Part shown: positions 45,158 to 54,045 of the stretch, one piece after another
Position numbering within the stretch: the first letter of the stretch is position 1
Layout: the number at the start of each line of letters is the position of its first letter
DNA from: Trinickia sp. Y13
Lineage (GTDB): Bacteria > Pseudomonadota > Gammaproteobacteria > Burkholderiales > Burkholderiaceae
Reading direction: 5' to 3'
Length of the DNA: 64,000 nucleotides
Assembly (NCBI RefSeq): GCF_029522115.1
Contig: NZ_JAKWFK010000007.1
Coordinates: 186,001-250,000, forward strand
Notes under the pieces: generated by a model
Seen by the model: the letters and a program-made list of their open reading frames with translations, nothing else
What the model was told of the DNA's origin: nothing
Database searches by the model: none
Position numbers and translations under genes: made by a program

Positions 45158-45613
45158 AATTGGGGTACGTTTGCACCGCGCAAACGATTGCGTGTTCCGT
45201 TTATTGCGCGAGATGACAGATTTGATCGCCATTATGAGCGCTGAAATCGTTTCGGAATCACTTCGTTACATATCGCCCGATTGCGGGCGACAAAAAATAT
45301 TCTAATATTGACACCTCTCACAGGAATTCACATCGGGCGTGGTGCCTCGCTCGGATGATTGGCTATGCGCGATATTTAGCGTGGCATGATTTTTGTTACG
45401 TCGTCGCGATGGTATGCTTTCTGCACTATTTTCCCATGCACGAGCGAGAACGCCTTTTGTGCGTCAACCGAGGGCAAAGTCGCACAGCCGTTGTGCGATT
45501 TTGATTCGCAGTAACACCAGAACAAAACAATGTGTGCAACCTGGCGGTCGCCGGGAGTAGGCCATTCTCGTCGACCAAGTGTCGCAGCCGGGCCAGGCTG
45601 CGTGGAGAAAAAC
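45158..45613. other. Intergenic region with two hairpins
   Basis: TCGCCCG/CGGGCGA (7-bp stem, ATTG loop) lies at 45273-45290 without a T-run. TCGCACA/TGTGCGA (7-bp stem, 5-nt loop) at 45480-45498 is followed by TTTT and could be a weak terminator or an attenuator in the leader of the next gene. The region is AT-rich between 45230 and 45440; no gene is apparent. Confidence 0.45.
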
Positions 45614-46657
45614 ATGTTCTTTGAGGAATTGACCGACGACGAGTGGGCTCGTCTAGCGCCGCTGGCTGCGGACGAGCCTGTGCATCCGCATCGCCGCGGC
45701 CGGCCTCGCGCCGAACCGCGTGTCGTAGCCAACGCGGTGCTCTGGATATTGACTACGGGTGAGCGGTGGTCCAAATTGCCTGCCCGCTATCCCTCCGGAC
45801 CGACGTGCCGGCGACGTTTCGACGACTGGCTGGCCGATGGCACCTTGACCAAAATTATCAAGGTGCTATCGGAATTCGGCCGCACGTTCGCCTATGTGCC
45901 GCAGCCCGAGGCCGCCCCGCAGACCCCGGCGCCCAAGGCCGCGCCCGTGCCGGCGCCTGAGTCGCCGCGTCTGCGCGGCGTATTCTGGACCAACCCCGAG
46001 TCGTGGCAGTCGACGAACGGCGAGTTCGACGGCAGCGAAGCGAACGAGCGCGCCGCCGCGATCAACGCCTGCTCACATACGGTACGTGGCGAGGTGCCCG
46101 TCGCTTCGTCTCGGCGCGCCCCGACGCTCGGTGCGCAATTGCGTGCGAGCGACGATCATTCGCACGACGCGCAGCGCGTCGATTCGATGATCGTGACCAA
46201 ACGCTCCGAGGAATACCGTCGTCACATCATTCACGCATCGGCCCAACCCGTCGCCAAGCAATTCCAACTCACTTATCGGGCGTCGACCGAAATCGTCAAG
46301 GACGGCCGGCGCGTCGAACGCTCTGGCTTGATCGGGCCGCGCTTCACCGATCGCGACAGCGCCGAGCGCTACGCCCTGGACTGGGCGCGCGATTGGATTG
46401 ATCGGCACGAAGCCGCCGCTCAACCGCGCCTCGAAGTCGTTGCGGATGCCAGTGCCAGCGAGACGCCGCAAGCCGATGCGCAACCGGGGGTGCAAGCCGA
46501 GGCTGGCGCACCGGTGGCCGCGGCCGCTTCGCAAAGTGCGCCCCCGACGATCGAGCCCAGCTTGATCCGCAGCAATCGCACGCCCGAATGGCTGCTTCAC
46601 ACGCACGCGGACGGCCGCGGCGATGCGAAGCCCCCCGAGGTGCTGTACCACGCCTGA
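45614..46657 (+). CDS. Protein with IS5-type transposase N-terminal domain (DUF4096-like) fused to an unrelated C-terminus
   Basis: The 347-aa protein opens with the helical N-terminal domain of IS5/IS4-type transposases (FFEELTDDEWARLAPLA, then HRRGRPRAEPRVVANAVLWI and TGERWSKLPARYPSGPTCRR). No DDE catalytic core follows. Instead there is a Pro/Ala linker (about 110-135), a part with VFWTNPESWQSTNGEF, and a domain at about 205-285 (FQLTYRASTEIVKDGRRVER ... SAERYALDWARDWID), then a low-complexity tail. No terminal inverted repeats flank it. A domesticated DNA-binding domain, perhaps in a regulator, is a better reading than an active IS. ATG 45614 follows GTGGAGAAAAAC. Confidence 0.75.
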   Translation: MFFEELTDDEWARLAPLAADEPVHPHRRGRPRAEPRVVANAVLWILTTGERWSKLPARYPSGPTCRRRFDDWLADGTLTKIIKVLSEFGRTFAYVPQPEAAPQTPAPKAAPVPAPESPRLRGVFWTNPESWQSTNGEFDGSEANERAAAINACSHTVRGEVPVASSRRAPTLGAQLRASDDHSHDAQRVDSMIVTKRSEEYRRHIIHASAQPVAKQFQLTYRASTEIVKDGRRVERSGLIGPRFTDRDSAERYALDWARDWIDRHEAAAQPRLEVVADASASETPQADAQPGVQAEAGAPVAAAASQSAPPTIEPSLIRSNRTPEWLLHTHADGRGDAKPPEVLYHA

Positions 46658-46705
46658 GCGGGGTCCGCCAAGCTGCCCCCGCTCGACGTAACGGCCTTGT
46701 GGTTC

Positions 46706-46738
46706 GGCTGTGCGCGCTGAACGCGAGCGCGCACAGCC
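46706..46738 (+). terminator. Strong GC hairpin after the DUF4096-domain gene
   Basis: GGCTGTGCGCGCT and AGCGCGCACAGCC pair perfectly over 13 bp with a 7-nt loop, 49 bp after the stop codon. No T-run follows, so intrinsic termination is not certain. Confidence 0.55.
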
Positions 46739-47227
46739 TTCGGCTTGCTCCACGCGGTAGCCGAACCTGCTCGCCTCACATCGAAAGCGCCCAGCGCCTG
46801 TCCGACTATCGTGGAACCGGCCCGCCCTCGCGTGTCGATCGGATACGCGTGTGCGCCGGTGTGCGATTGCGCCGGCGCCACGCGGGCATCGAACGAATTC
46901 ACCACCGAGCAGACAGCCGGACATCGGAGAAGTCACATCATCACCTGGCGTTGAGACCACCAAAGTGTGACAGGAAGTAAATCGACAAAAAAACCGTAAC
47001 CGGCTTGTGTTGGTGCGCATGGCGGATTGCTTGCGTCTGCCACAAAAAAATCCGAAAGATTATCGGCTCACGCGAACTCCGAAATTTTCACGGTATTTTT
47101 CTGCCCTTGCTGTCAGCTTTTTGTTGGTGCCTGATAACCGCTCTGCCGGTCGGCGCGCTCGCCAGCAAGCGCGTCCACCATGATCCATTGCACCCCGTTT
47201 CTCGTTGTTTCTTGAAGGGCCACCACC
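46739..47227. other. Intergenic region upstream of ugd
   Basis: These 489 bp show no gene that I trust. A-rich stretches at about 46985 and 47045 and a T-rich stretch at about 47085-47125 probably contain the ugd promoter. A chance TTCG-N16-TTCG occurs at 46762-46785 on the minus strand without a -10 or a gene. Confidence 0.4.
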
Positions 47228-48655
47228 ATGAATGTGACCATCATCGGCTGCGGCTACGTCGGCCTCGTGACGGCGGCTTGCCTCGCGGACGTCGGCAACG
47301 ATGTCTGTTGCTTCGACGTCGATCGGGACAAGATCGATCTGCTCGAGTCAGGGGGCATTCCGATTCACGAACCCGGCTTGCACGAAATCGTCGCACGCAA
47401 CAAAACGGCAGGGCGGCTGTCGTTTACTACCGATCCGCATCGCGCGATGACGCAGCGCGAAGCGATTTTTATCGCCGTCGGCACGCCGAGCGGCGAAGAC
47501 GGCTCGGCCGATCTGCAGTACGTGCTCGCCGCCGCCAGCGAGATCGGTCGCTACATCGAAGGCTTCACCGTCGTCGTGGACAAATCGACGGTGCCGGTGG
47601 GCACCGCGCGGCGCGTGCGCGACGCCATTGCCGAGCAATTGGCGCAGCGCGGCGTGGATTGCATGTTCTCCGTCGTTTCGAACCCGGAGTTCCTGAAGGA
47701 AGGAGCGGCCATCGAAGACTTCACGCGGCCGGAGCGAATCGTCGTGGGTTGCGATGAAGACGTTCCCGGCGAGCGCGCGAGAGAGACGATGAAGCGCCTC
47801 TATGCACCGTTCAACCGCAATCGCGAACGTATGCTGTTCATGGACGTGCGCTCGGCCGAGTTCACGAAGTACGCCGCCAACGCCATGCTCGCCACGCGCA
47901 TCTCGTTCATGAACGAGCTTGCGAATTTGGCCGAGCGCGTGGGCGCCGACATCGAGTCCGTGCGTCGCGGCATCGGCTCCGATCCGCGCATCGGTTATCA
48001 CTTCCTTTATGCGGGCTGCGGTTACGGGGGGTCGTGCTTTCCGAAAGATGTGCGCGCGCTGATGCAGACTGCGCAAGACTACGGACATTCGCTGCGCATT
48101 CTCGACGCCGTGTCGTCCGTGAACGCCGCGCAAAAGCAAGTGCTCGTCAACAAAATCGTGGCGCGCTTCGGCGAAGACTTGAGCGACTGCGTATTCGGCG
48201 TGTGGGGCCTCGCGTTCAAGCCCGGCACCGACGATATGCGCGAAGCGCCGAGCCGTGTCGTGATCGGTGCGTTGCTCGAGCGCGGCGCGCGCGTCGTTGC
48301 ATACGATCCGGTCTCGATGAAAGAAGCCAAGCGCGCGTTTGCGGCCGATCTGCGAAGCGAACCGGCTGCGCTCGCTCGGCTGACCTTCGTGGAAGATCAG
48401 ATGGACGTGGCGGCCGCCGCCGATGCGCTCGTCGTGTTGACCGAGTGGAAGGCGTTCAAGAGCCCGGACTTCGACAGTCTCAAAGCGCGCTTGAAGCAGC
48501 CTATCGTGTTCGACGGGCGCAATCTGTACGAGCCGAGTGCGATGGAGGAGATCGGCATCGAGTATTACTCGATCGGGCGGCCGCGTAGCGGCGCGCCGCT
48601 GCACGAGGAAGCGCTTCAGCCTCGGGACGCTGCCGTCGCCGCATACGGACGGTGA
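47228..48655 (+). CDS. ugd: UDP-glucose 6-dehydrogenase
   Basis: The 475-aa enzyme has the NAD-binding start [20 protein letters not shown], the substrate segment [13 protein letters not shown], and the catalytic [14 protein letters not shown] (Cys at about 270), followed by the C-terminal UDP-binding domain with [16 protein letters not shown]. It oxidises UDP-glucose twice to UDP-glucuronate in the cytosol, feeding exopolysaccharide, capsule or Ara4N-lipid A synthesis. The ATG follows AGGGCCACCACC. No polysaccharide genes adjoin it. Confidence 0.96.
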   Translation: MNVTIIGCGYVGLVTAACLADVGNDVCCFDVDRDKIDLLESGGIPIHEPGLHEIVARNKTAGRLSFTTDPHRAMTQREAIFIAVGTPSGEDGSADLQYVLAAASEIGRYIEGFTVVVDKSTVPVGTARRVRDAIAEQLAQRGVDCMFSVVSNPEFLKEGAAIEDFTRPERIVVGCDEDVPGERARETMKRLYAPFNRNRERMLFMDVRSAEFTKYAANAMLATRISFMNELANLAERVGADIESVRRGIGSDPRIGYHFLYAGCGYGGSCFPKDVRALMQTAQDYGHSLRILDAVSSVNAAQKQVLVNKIVARFGEDLSDCVFGVWGLAFKPGTDDMREAPSRVVIGALLERGARVVAYDPVSMKEAKRAFAADLRSEPAALARLTFVEDQMDVAAAADALVVLTEWKAFKSPDFDSLKARLKQPIVFDGRNLYEPSAMEEIGIEYYSIGRPRSGAPLHEEALQPRDAAVAAYGR

Positions 48656-48795
48656 GGGTTTCCGGGAAACGCTGATCGCCGGCGGTTTCGTTTCGGCGCG
48701 AAACCGTGCGGCGGCACGGGTTCGAGCGCGCGGGTGGGCGAGCGTGTATCATCGCCCCCGCGCCGCTCAAATCCCGAAATATCCTCCCGAACACG

Positions 48796-50397
48796 ATGTC
48801 TGTCGCCGAACTCAAGCGCCGCCGCACGTTTGCGGTCATTTCCCACCCCGATGCGGGTAAAACCACGCTCACCGAAAAGCTGCTGCTTTTTTCGGGCGCG
48901 ATTCAAATCGCGGGCACCGTTAAGGGTCGGAAGAGCAATCGCTATGCGACCTCCGATTGGATGGAGATCGAAAAGCAGCGCGGCATCTCGGTGGCCAGTT
49001 CGGTCATGCAGTTCGAATATGGCGACGCCGTCATCAATCTGCTCGATACGCCGGGCCACGAGGATTTCTCTGAAGATACCTATCGTGTTCTGACGGCCGT
49101 CGACGCCGCGGTCATGGTGATCGACGGCGCCAACGGCGTCGAGGCGCAGACGCTGAAGCTGCTCGAGGTTTGCCGCAGCCGTCGCACGCCGATCGTCACG
49201 TTCATCAACAAGCTCGATCGCGAGGTGCGCGCGCCGCTCGATCTGCTCGACGAAATCGAGCAGCATCTCGGCGTGGCCGCCGTGCCGTTCACCTGGCCCA
49301 TCGGCATGGGCAAGGAATTCCAAGGCGTATACGACGTTACGCGCGATCAGGTGCGCGTTTTTCGTGCGGGACAGGATACGGCCGGGGGCGCGGTCGAGAC
49401 GTTGTCGAGCCCGAGCGATGAAGAAGGCGAACGGCGTTTCGGCTTTGCCTGGAAGAAGGCAAAGGAAGAAATCGACCTGATTTGCGCGGCGACCCCCTCG
49501 TTCGATCGCGAAGCGTTTTTGGCGGGCCAGCAATCGCCCGTGCTGTTCGGCTCGGCGATCAACAACTTCGGCGTCAAGGAAATTCTCGACGCGCTGGTCG
49601 AGCTCGCGCCGCCGCCGTCGATGCGCATGGCCGTGCAGCGGCCCGTGCAGCCCGACGAGGGGAAGTTCACCGGCGTCGTGTTCAAGGTGCAGGCCAATAT
49701 GGATCTTGCGCACCGCGATCGCGTCGCGTTCATCCGGGTGTGCTCGGGGCGTTTCGAGCGCGGCATGGCGCTGAAGGTGACGCGCTCGGGCAAGACGTTC
49801 CGCGCCAACAACGTGGTGACGTTTCTTTCGCAGCGGCGCGAAACGGTGAGCGAGGCTTATCCCGGGGACATCATCGGCATTCCGAACCATGGCACGCTGA
49901 GCCTGGGCGACACGCTCACCGAAGGCGAAATGCTGCAATTCGTCGGCTTGCCGTTTTTCGCGCCGGAAATTTTCCAAACGGTGGAAGTCGTCGATCCGAT
50001 GCGCGCGAAGCAGTTGGGCGAAGCGCTCAAGCAACTCGGCGAAGAAGGCGCGATTCAGGTGTTTCGTCCGGCACATGGCGGCTCCATCATTCTCGGCGCC
50101 GTGGGGCAACTGCAGTTCGAGGTCGTCTCGCACCGGCTTTCGGCCGAATACAAGGTCGACGTGCGCATCATGCCGGCTCGCTATCGGATGTCGCGCTGGG
50201 TGACGTGCAGCGATCCCGCGGAGTTGCGGCGCTTCACCGATGCCTATGCTGCGCGCATGGCGTTGGACGCCGCCAACGCGCCAACGTACCTCGCTTCGCA
50301 TATCTCCGAAATCGAAGTTGCGCAAAAGGCGTGGCCGAACATCGTGTTCAACGAGTTGCGCGAGCATTCGGGCGCGCCGTTCAAGAAGAACATGTAA
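48796..50397 (+). CDS. prfC: Peptide chain release factor 3
   Basis: The 533-aa GTPase carries G1 SHPDAGKTTL, the G3 DTPGHEDFSED and G4 NKLDRE motifs and the RF3-specific VKGRKSNRYATSDWMEIEKQ region (switch I). It recycles RF1/RF2 from ribosomes after termination. ATG 48796 gives the family length; the frame upstream to 48706 is open but not conserved. The gene is ordinary core genome and has no tie to its neighbours. Confidence 0.97.
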   Translation: MSVAELKRRRTFAVISHPDAGKTTLTEKLLLFSGAIQIAGTVKGRKSNRYATSDWMEIEKQRGISVASSVMQFEYGDAVINLLDTPGHEDFSEDTYRVLTAVDAAVMVIDGANGVEAQTLKLLEVCRSRRTPIVTFINKLDREVRAPLDLLDEIEQHLGVAAVPFTWPIGMGKEFQGVYDVTRDQVRVFRAGQDTAGGAVETLSSPSDEEGERRFGFAWKKAKEEIDLICAATPSFDREAFLAGQQSPVLFGSAINNFGVKEILDALVELAPPPSMRMAVQRPVQPDEGKFTGVVFKVQANMDLAHRDRVAFIRVCSGRFERGMALKVTRSGKTFRANNVVTFLSQRRETVSEAYPGDIIGIPNHGTLSLGDTLTEGEMLQFVGLPFFAPEIFQTVEVVDPMRAKQLGEALKQLGEEGAIQVFRPAHGGSIILGAVGQLQFEVVSHRLSAEYKVDVRIMPARYRMSRWVTCSDPAELRRFTDAYAARMALDAANAPTYLASHISEIEVAQKAWPNIVFNELREHSGAPFKKNM

Positions 50398-50446
50398 GCG
50401 GGTAGGGAGCGTGCAGGTTCGCCGCCGCGACGACGAAGCGCTTCGG

Positions 50447-51346
50447 CTAGTCCATGAGACCGGGCAGTTGCGCGGCAAGCGCATCGACAGCGAGCCGCAC
50501 GCGCAGCGGTAGATGCGGCGTCTGCATCCATAGCGCGTAGGCGTCGTAAAGAAACTCGCGTCGATCAGGCAGCAACTGCACGAGCGTGCCCGCCCGGATT
50601 CGTTCGCGCACGAGCCAGTAGGGCACCCAGGCGAGGCCCATCCCATCGGCCGCCGCGTCGGCGATGGCGTCGAGATCGTCGAGCCGAATCCGGTTCGACG
50701 GTGTGACCTCTTCGACGATGCCATCTTCGCGCGGAAACAACCATGGTCGCACGCGCCCCGAGCGGCGGTAGATCACGGCTTGATGCCGCGCTAGCGTTGC
50801 GAGATCGCGAGGCCGCCCATGCGCTTTCAAATATCGCGGCGCGGCGCATACCACCATGCGCTGCCGCGCCACACGCCGGGCCACGACGCCGGCGTGGTCT
50901 TCGAGATCCCCCGTTCGTATCGCGAGCTCGTAGTCGCCTTCGGCCAAGTCGACGAAGCGGTCGTTGAACGACAGATCGAGTTCCAGTGACGGATGCCGCT
51001 TCGCCAGTTCGTAAAGGATCGGAGCGACGCAGCGCCGGCCGAAATGCACGGGCATCGTCACGCGCAGCTTGCCGCGCGGCTCCGACAGTTGATCCGCGGC
51101 GAGTGCATCGGCGGCTTGCGCTTCCGCCAGCACGATGCGACAGCGCTCGTAATAGGCGCGCCCGAACTCCGTCAGGGCTTGCCTGCGTGTCGTGCGTGTC
51201 AGCAAGCGCACACCGAGCCGCTCTTCCAGAAACCGGACATGCTTGCCGACCATCGGCCCCGATAGCTCGAGGGCATCGGCCGCGGCCGCGAACGAGCCGA
51301 GATCGACGGCTTTGACGAACACCGCCATGCTGGTGAGACGATCCAT
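50447..51346 (-). CDS. LysR-family transcriptional regulator
   Basis: The 299-aa regulator begins MDRLTSMAVFVKAVDLGSFA, the signature of the large LysR clade often divergent from oxidoreductase genes, with the helix-turn-helix at about 18-37 (ADALELSGPMVGKHVRFLEE) and an effector domain from about 90. It is divergent from the quinone oxidoreductase-like gene at 51450 with about 100 bp between, so that gene is the probable target. Confidence 0.93.
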   Translation of the reverse strand: MDRLTSMAVFVKAVDLGSFAAAADALELSGPMVGKHVRFLEERLGVRLLTRTTRRQALTEFGRAYYERCRIVLAEAQAADALAADQLSEPRGKLRVTMPVHFGRRCVAPILYELAKRHPSLELDLSFNDRFVDLAEGDYELAIRTGDLEDHAGVVARRVARQRMVVCAAPRYLKAHGRPRDLATLARHQAVIYRRSGRVRPWLFPREDGIVEEVTPSNRIRLDDLDAIADAAADGMGLAWVPYWLVRERIRAGTLVQLLPDRREFLYDAYALWMQTPHLPLRVRLAVDALAAQLPGLMD

Positions 51347-51449
51347 GATTCGAAACCGTTAGTTATTTCTGTTTTAGTCAATGGAGATTTTTCGCGAGAA
51401 CGGCTACGTGCATAGTGTATTCAATCCGTTTACTTTCGAGTGATTCGAT

Positions 51450-52439
51450 ATGACACGTGTCGTTCGGTTTCATCGCCATGGCGGCCCTGAAGTGCTGCGC
51501 ATCGAAGATGTCGATCTGCCGGGCGCAGCGGCCGGTGAAGTGCAAATTCGCGTGAAGGCGCTTGGGCTCAATCGCGCCGAGACGCTGCTGCGCAAGGGGA
51601 CATACATCGAGCAGGCTGTATTCCCGTCCGGGCTCGGCTTGGAGGCTGCGGGCATCGTCGAGACGGTTGGCGATGGCGTAGAGGGCTTCGCGCCCGGCGA
51701 TGCCGTGAGCGTCGTTCCGCCGTTGTCGATGGTGCGTTGGCCGGCTTACGGCGAGCGCGCCACGTTTCCGGCCGAACTCGTCGTCAAGCATCCGGCGGCG
51801 CTCGGGTGGGAAGCCGCCGCCGCCGTTTGGATGTCGTATTTGACTGCCTATGGCGCGCTGATCGATATCGCGGCGCTCGCCAAGGGAGAGTTCGTTGTTG
51901 TGACGGCTGCGTCGAGCAGCGTCGGCCTGGCGGCGATTCAGATCGCCAATGCGATCGGCGCGATCCCCATCGCAGTGACGCGAAGTTCCGCCAAGCGGCA
52001 GGCATTGTTGGAACAGGGCGCCGCTCATGTCGTCGCATCGGCGGAAGAGGATCTGGCGGCGCGCTTGAGCGAAATCGCGGGGGCGCCAGGCATCCGCGTC
52101 GTCCTCGATGCGGTGGGTGGTCCCATCTTCGAACCGCTGACGGCCGCGATGTCGCGCGGCGGCATCCTAATCGAGTACGGCGGCCTCAGCACGCAGCCGA
52201 CGCCTTTCCCGTTATTCGCAGTCCTGAGCAAGACGCTGACCCTGCGTGGTTATCTCGTGCATGAGGTCATTAGCAGTCCTAAGCGATTGGACGCGGCGAA
52301 GGCGTTCATCATGCGGGGACTCGGATCGGGCGCATTGCGACCGGTAATCGCGAGGACGTTTGCCTTCGAGGATATCGTCGCGGCGCATCGCTTCTTGGAG
52401 TCGAATGAGCAGTTGGGCAAGATCGTTGTTATGGTGTAG
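51450..52439 (+). CDS. Zinc-independent MDR oxidoreductase (quinone oxidoreductase-like)
   Basis: The 329-aa protein is a medium-chain dehydrogenase/reductase: catalytic N-terminal domain (GLNRAETLLRKGTY, GLEAAGIVETVG) and an NADPH-binding Rossmann domain with VVTAASSSVGLAAIQIANA. The structural-zinc Cys residues of alcohol dehydrogenases are absent, which points to the quinone-oxidoreductase branch. It probably reduces quinones or enals with NADPH in the cytosol and is under the divergent LysR gene. Confidence 0.9.
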   Translation: MTRVVRFHRHGGPEVLRIEDVDLPGAAAGEVQIRVKALGLNRAETLLRKGTYIEQAVFPSGLGLEAAGIVETVGDGVEGFAPGDAVSVVPPLSMVRWPAYGERATFPAELVVKHPAALGWEAAAAVWMSYLTAYGALIDIAALAKGEFVVVTAASSSVGLAAIQIANAIGAIPIAVTRSSAKRQALLEQGAAHVVASAEEDLAARLSEIAGAPGIRVVLDAVGGPIFEPLTAAMSRGGILIEYGGLSTQPTPFPLFAVLSKTLTLRGYLVHEVISSPKRLDAAKAFIMRGLGSGALRPVIARTFAFEDIVAAHRFLESNEQLGKIVVMV

Positions 52440-52444
52440 GCCGC

Positions 52445-52458
52445 TTTATGCGCATAAA
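52445..52458. other. 14-bp palindrome between convergent genes
   Basis: TTTATGCGCATAAA is a perfect palindrome just after the oxidoreductase stop, in the 52-bp gap before the convergent efflux gene. It may mark an overlapping terminator or a protein site. Confidence 0.3.
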
Positions 52459-52491
52459 TCATGTTTTACATTGTGCAAATGGTGCGCCGGA

Positions 52492-54045
52492 TCAGTGTGC
52501 GGCGGCGCTTCCGGCCTCGTTCGCGGCGGCTTGGCCGTGCGCCCAGTCTTGTGCCGAGCCGCCCATGGCCGCGTACCACTGCGCGGTGTCCACATAGCGT
52601 TGCCCCTTGGCTCTCGCATAACCCAGGCGCGCTTGCGCGTAGAGCCGTTGCGCCTGCAACACGTCCACCAGGCTCGCCGTCCCGACGCGGTAGCTTTCCT
52701 GCAATAGACTGAGCGAGCGCTCTGCTGCATCCAACGCCGCCCGTTGCGCGGCCAGCTCTTCAGCGTCGTGTTGCAATGCGCGCAAGGTATCGGCTACTTG
52801 CCCGAAGGCTTGCAGTACCGTTTGCCTGTAGACGCCGAGTTGCGCCTGAAATGCATCGACGGCCGCCTGCTTCTGCGCTCTCAATGCGCCGCCGTGGAAC
52901 AGCGGCGCCGTAAGTTGGGCAGCGACGGCCCATAAGCCGTTTGCCGAATCGAAGAGCGGGCCCATCGAAGCGGCGCTTTGCGTCCATGCGGCGCTGAGCG
53001 TGACGTGCGGATAGAGCTGCGCGGTCGCGACGCCGATCGCGGCGCTTGCCGCATGAAGCTGGGCCTCGGCCGCGCGCACATCGGGGCGCTGCACTAGCCA
53101 CGCCGACGGTAGCGCAACGGGAACGTCGGCCGGCAGTGTCAGCATGACGAAGTCGAATGACGGCGGCTGCCATTGCGCTGGGGTCGCGCCGACCAGGATC
53201 GCCAGCGCATGCTCGGCGGCGCTCAACTGTTGCGCGAGCGGCGGCGACAGGGCGAGATCGGCCGCCAGCTGGGCTTGCGCGGCAAGCAGGTCGGCCAACG
53301 CCGCCTTGCCGACATCGCGCTCGATCGAGACGAGTTCGATGTTGCGGCGATCGATCGCGATGATGTCGTCGACCGCGCGCAACTGTTCGCGCGCCCCGGC
53401 CGCGATCAACGCTTGCGTCACGGTGTTGCCGGTCAAGGTCAAGTAGGCCGCGGCGAGTTGGTCGCGCTGATACTCGGCTAGGGCCATCTGCGCCTCGATT
53501 TCGCGGCGAGTGCCACCGAACAGATCGAGCGCGTAGCTGACGGTCGGGCCGACGCTCAGCAGGTTGCTCGTGGTACTGCCGCCTGCGCTGCCTGCGCGTA
53601 GGGAGCGCGCCCGGTCGCGCTCGGCGCTCGCGTCGATGTCGACTTGCGGATAGAGTCCCGCGCGCGCAACGCGGATGGCTTGCTGTGCTTGCGCGAGCGT
53701 CGCGCGTGCCGTGTCGAGCGTCGGGCTGTCGGCGATGGCGCGCGCGACGGTGTCGTCGAGGGGCGGCGATTCGAACGCCGTCCACCACCGTTGATCGAGA
53801 TTCGCGCCCCATTGCAGCTGTTGAGCGGCGTCGGCCGGGCCGGCGCCCGGCAGCGCGAAGGGCTCTGCGAGGTACCCCGTTACCGCCGGCGTCGCGGGCC
53901 GCGCAAAGTCCGGGCCGACGGCGCATCCCGCGAGCGCGCAAAGGCCCAGAGTCAGGGCCAGCGCCAGCGCGATGGGCGTTGTGTGCGCAGAGCGCGTCGT
54001 ATCGGCTACGGCGCGACCGGTGACGGACACGGTGCGGTCATTCAT
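52492..54045 (-). CDS. Outer-membrane efflux lipoprotein (NodT/OprM type)
   Basis: The 517-aa protein has an N-terminal signal with lipobox LAGC (after LALALTLGLCALAGCAVGPDF, quoted in part), and two OEP repeats, each a pair of long helices and strands (for example LDTARATLAQAQQAIRVARA and VRAAEAQLHAASAAIGVA). It forms the outer-membrane channel of the MacAB-type exporter encoded upstream. ATG 54045 overlaps the end of macB by 8 bp, showing the operon. The frame is open to 54132 but that part is inside macB. Confidence 0.93.
   Translation of the reverse strand: MNDRTVSVTGRAVADTTRSAHTTPIALALALTLGLCALAGCAVGPDFARPATPAVTGYLAEPFALPGAGPADAAQQLQWGANLDQRWWTAFESPPLDDTVARAIADSPTLDTARATLAQAQQAIRVARAGLYPQVDIDASAERDRARSLRAGSAGGSTTSNLLSVGPTVSYALDLFGGTRREIEAQMALAEYQRDQLAAAYLTLTGNTVTQALIAAGAREQLRAVDDIIAIDRRNIELVSIERDVGKAALADLLAAQAQLAADLALSPPLAQQLSAAEHALAILVGATPAQWQPPSFDFVMLTLPADVPVALPSAWLVQRPDVRAAEAQLHAASAAIGVATAQLYPHVTLSAAWTQSAASMGPLFDSANGLWAVAAQLTAPLFHGGALRAQKQAAVDAFQAQLGVYRQTVLQAFGQVADTLRALQHDAEELAAQRAALDAAERSLSLLQESYRVGTASLVDVLQAQRLYAQARLGYARAKGQRYVDTAQWYAAMGGSAQDWAHGQAAANEAGSAAAH

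Noticed and set aside
46762-46785. Seventh TTCG-N16-TTCG (minus strand)
   Set aside because: No YANNNT at 30-33 nt and no minus-strand gene downstream; flanking bases are not C. Treated as chance.
46073-47020. 315-codon minus-strand frame over the end of the transposase-domain gene
   Set aside because: Antisense shadow running into noncoding sequence; no family, no ribosome site.
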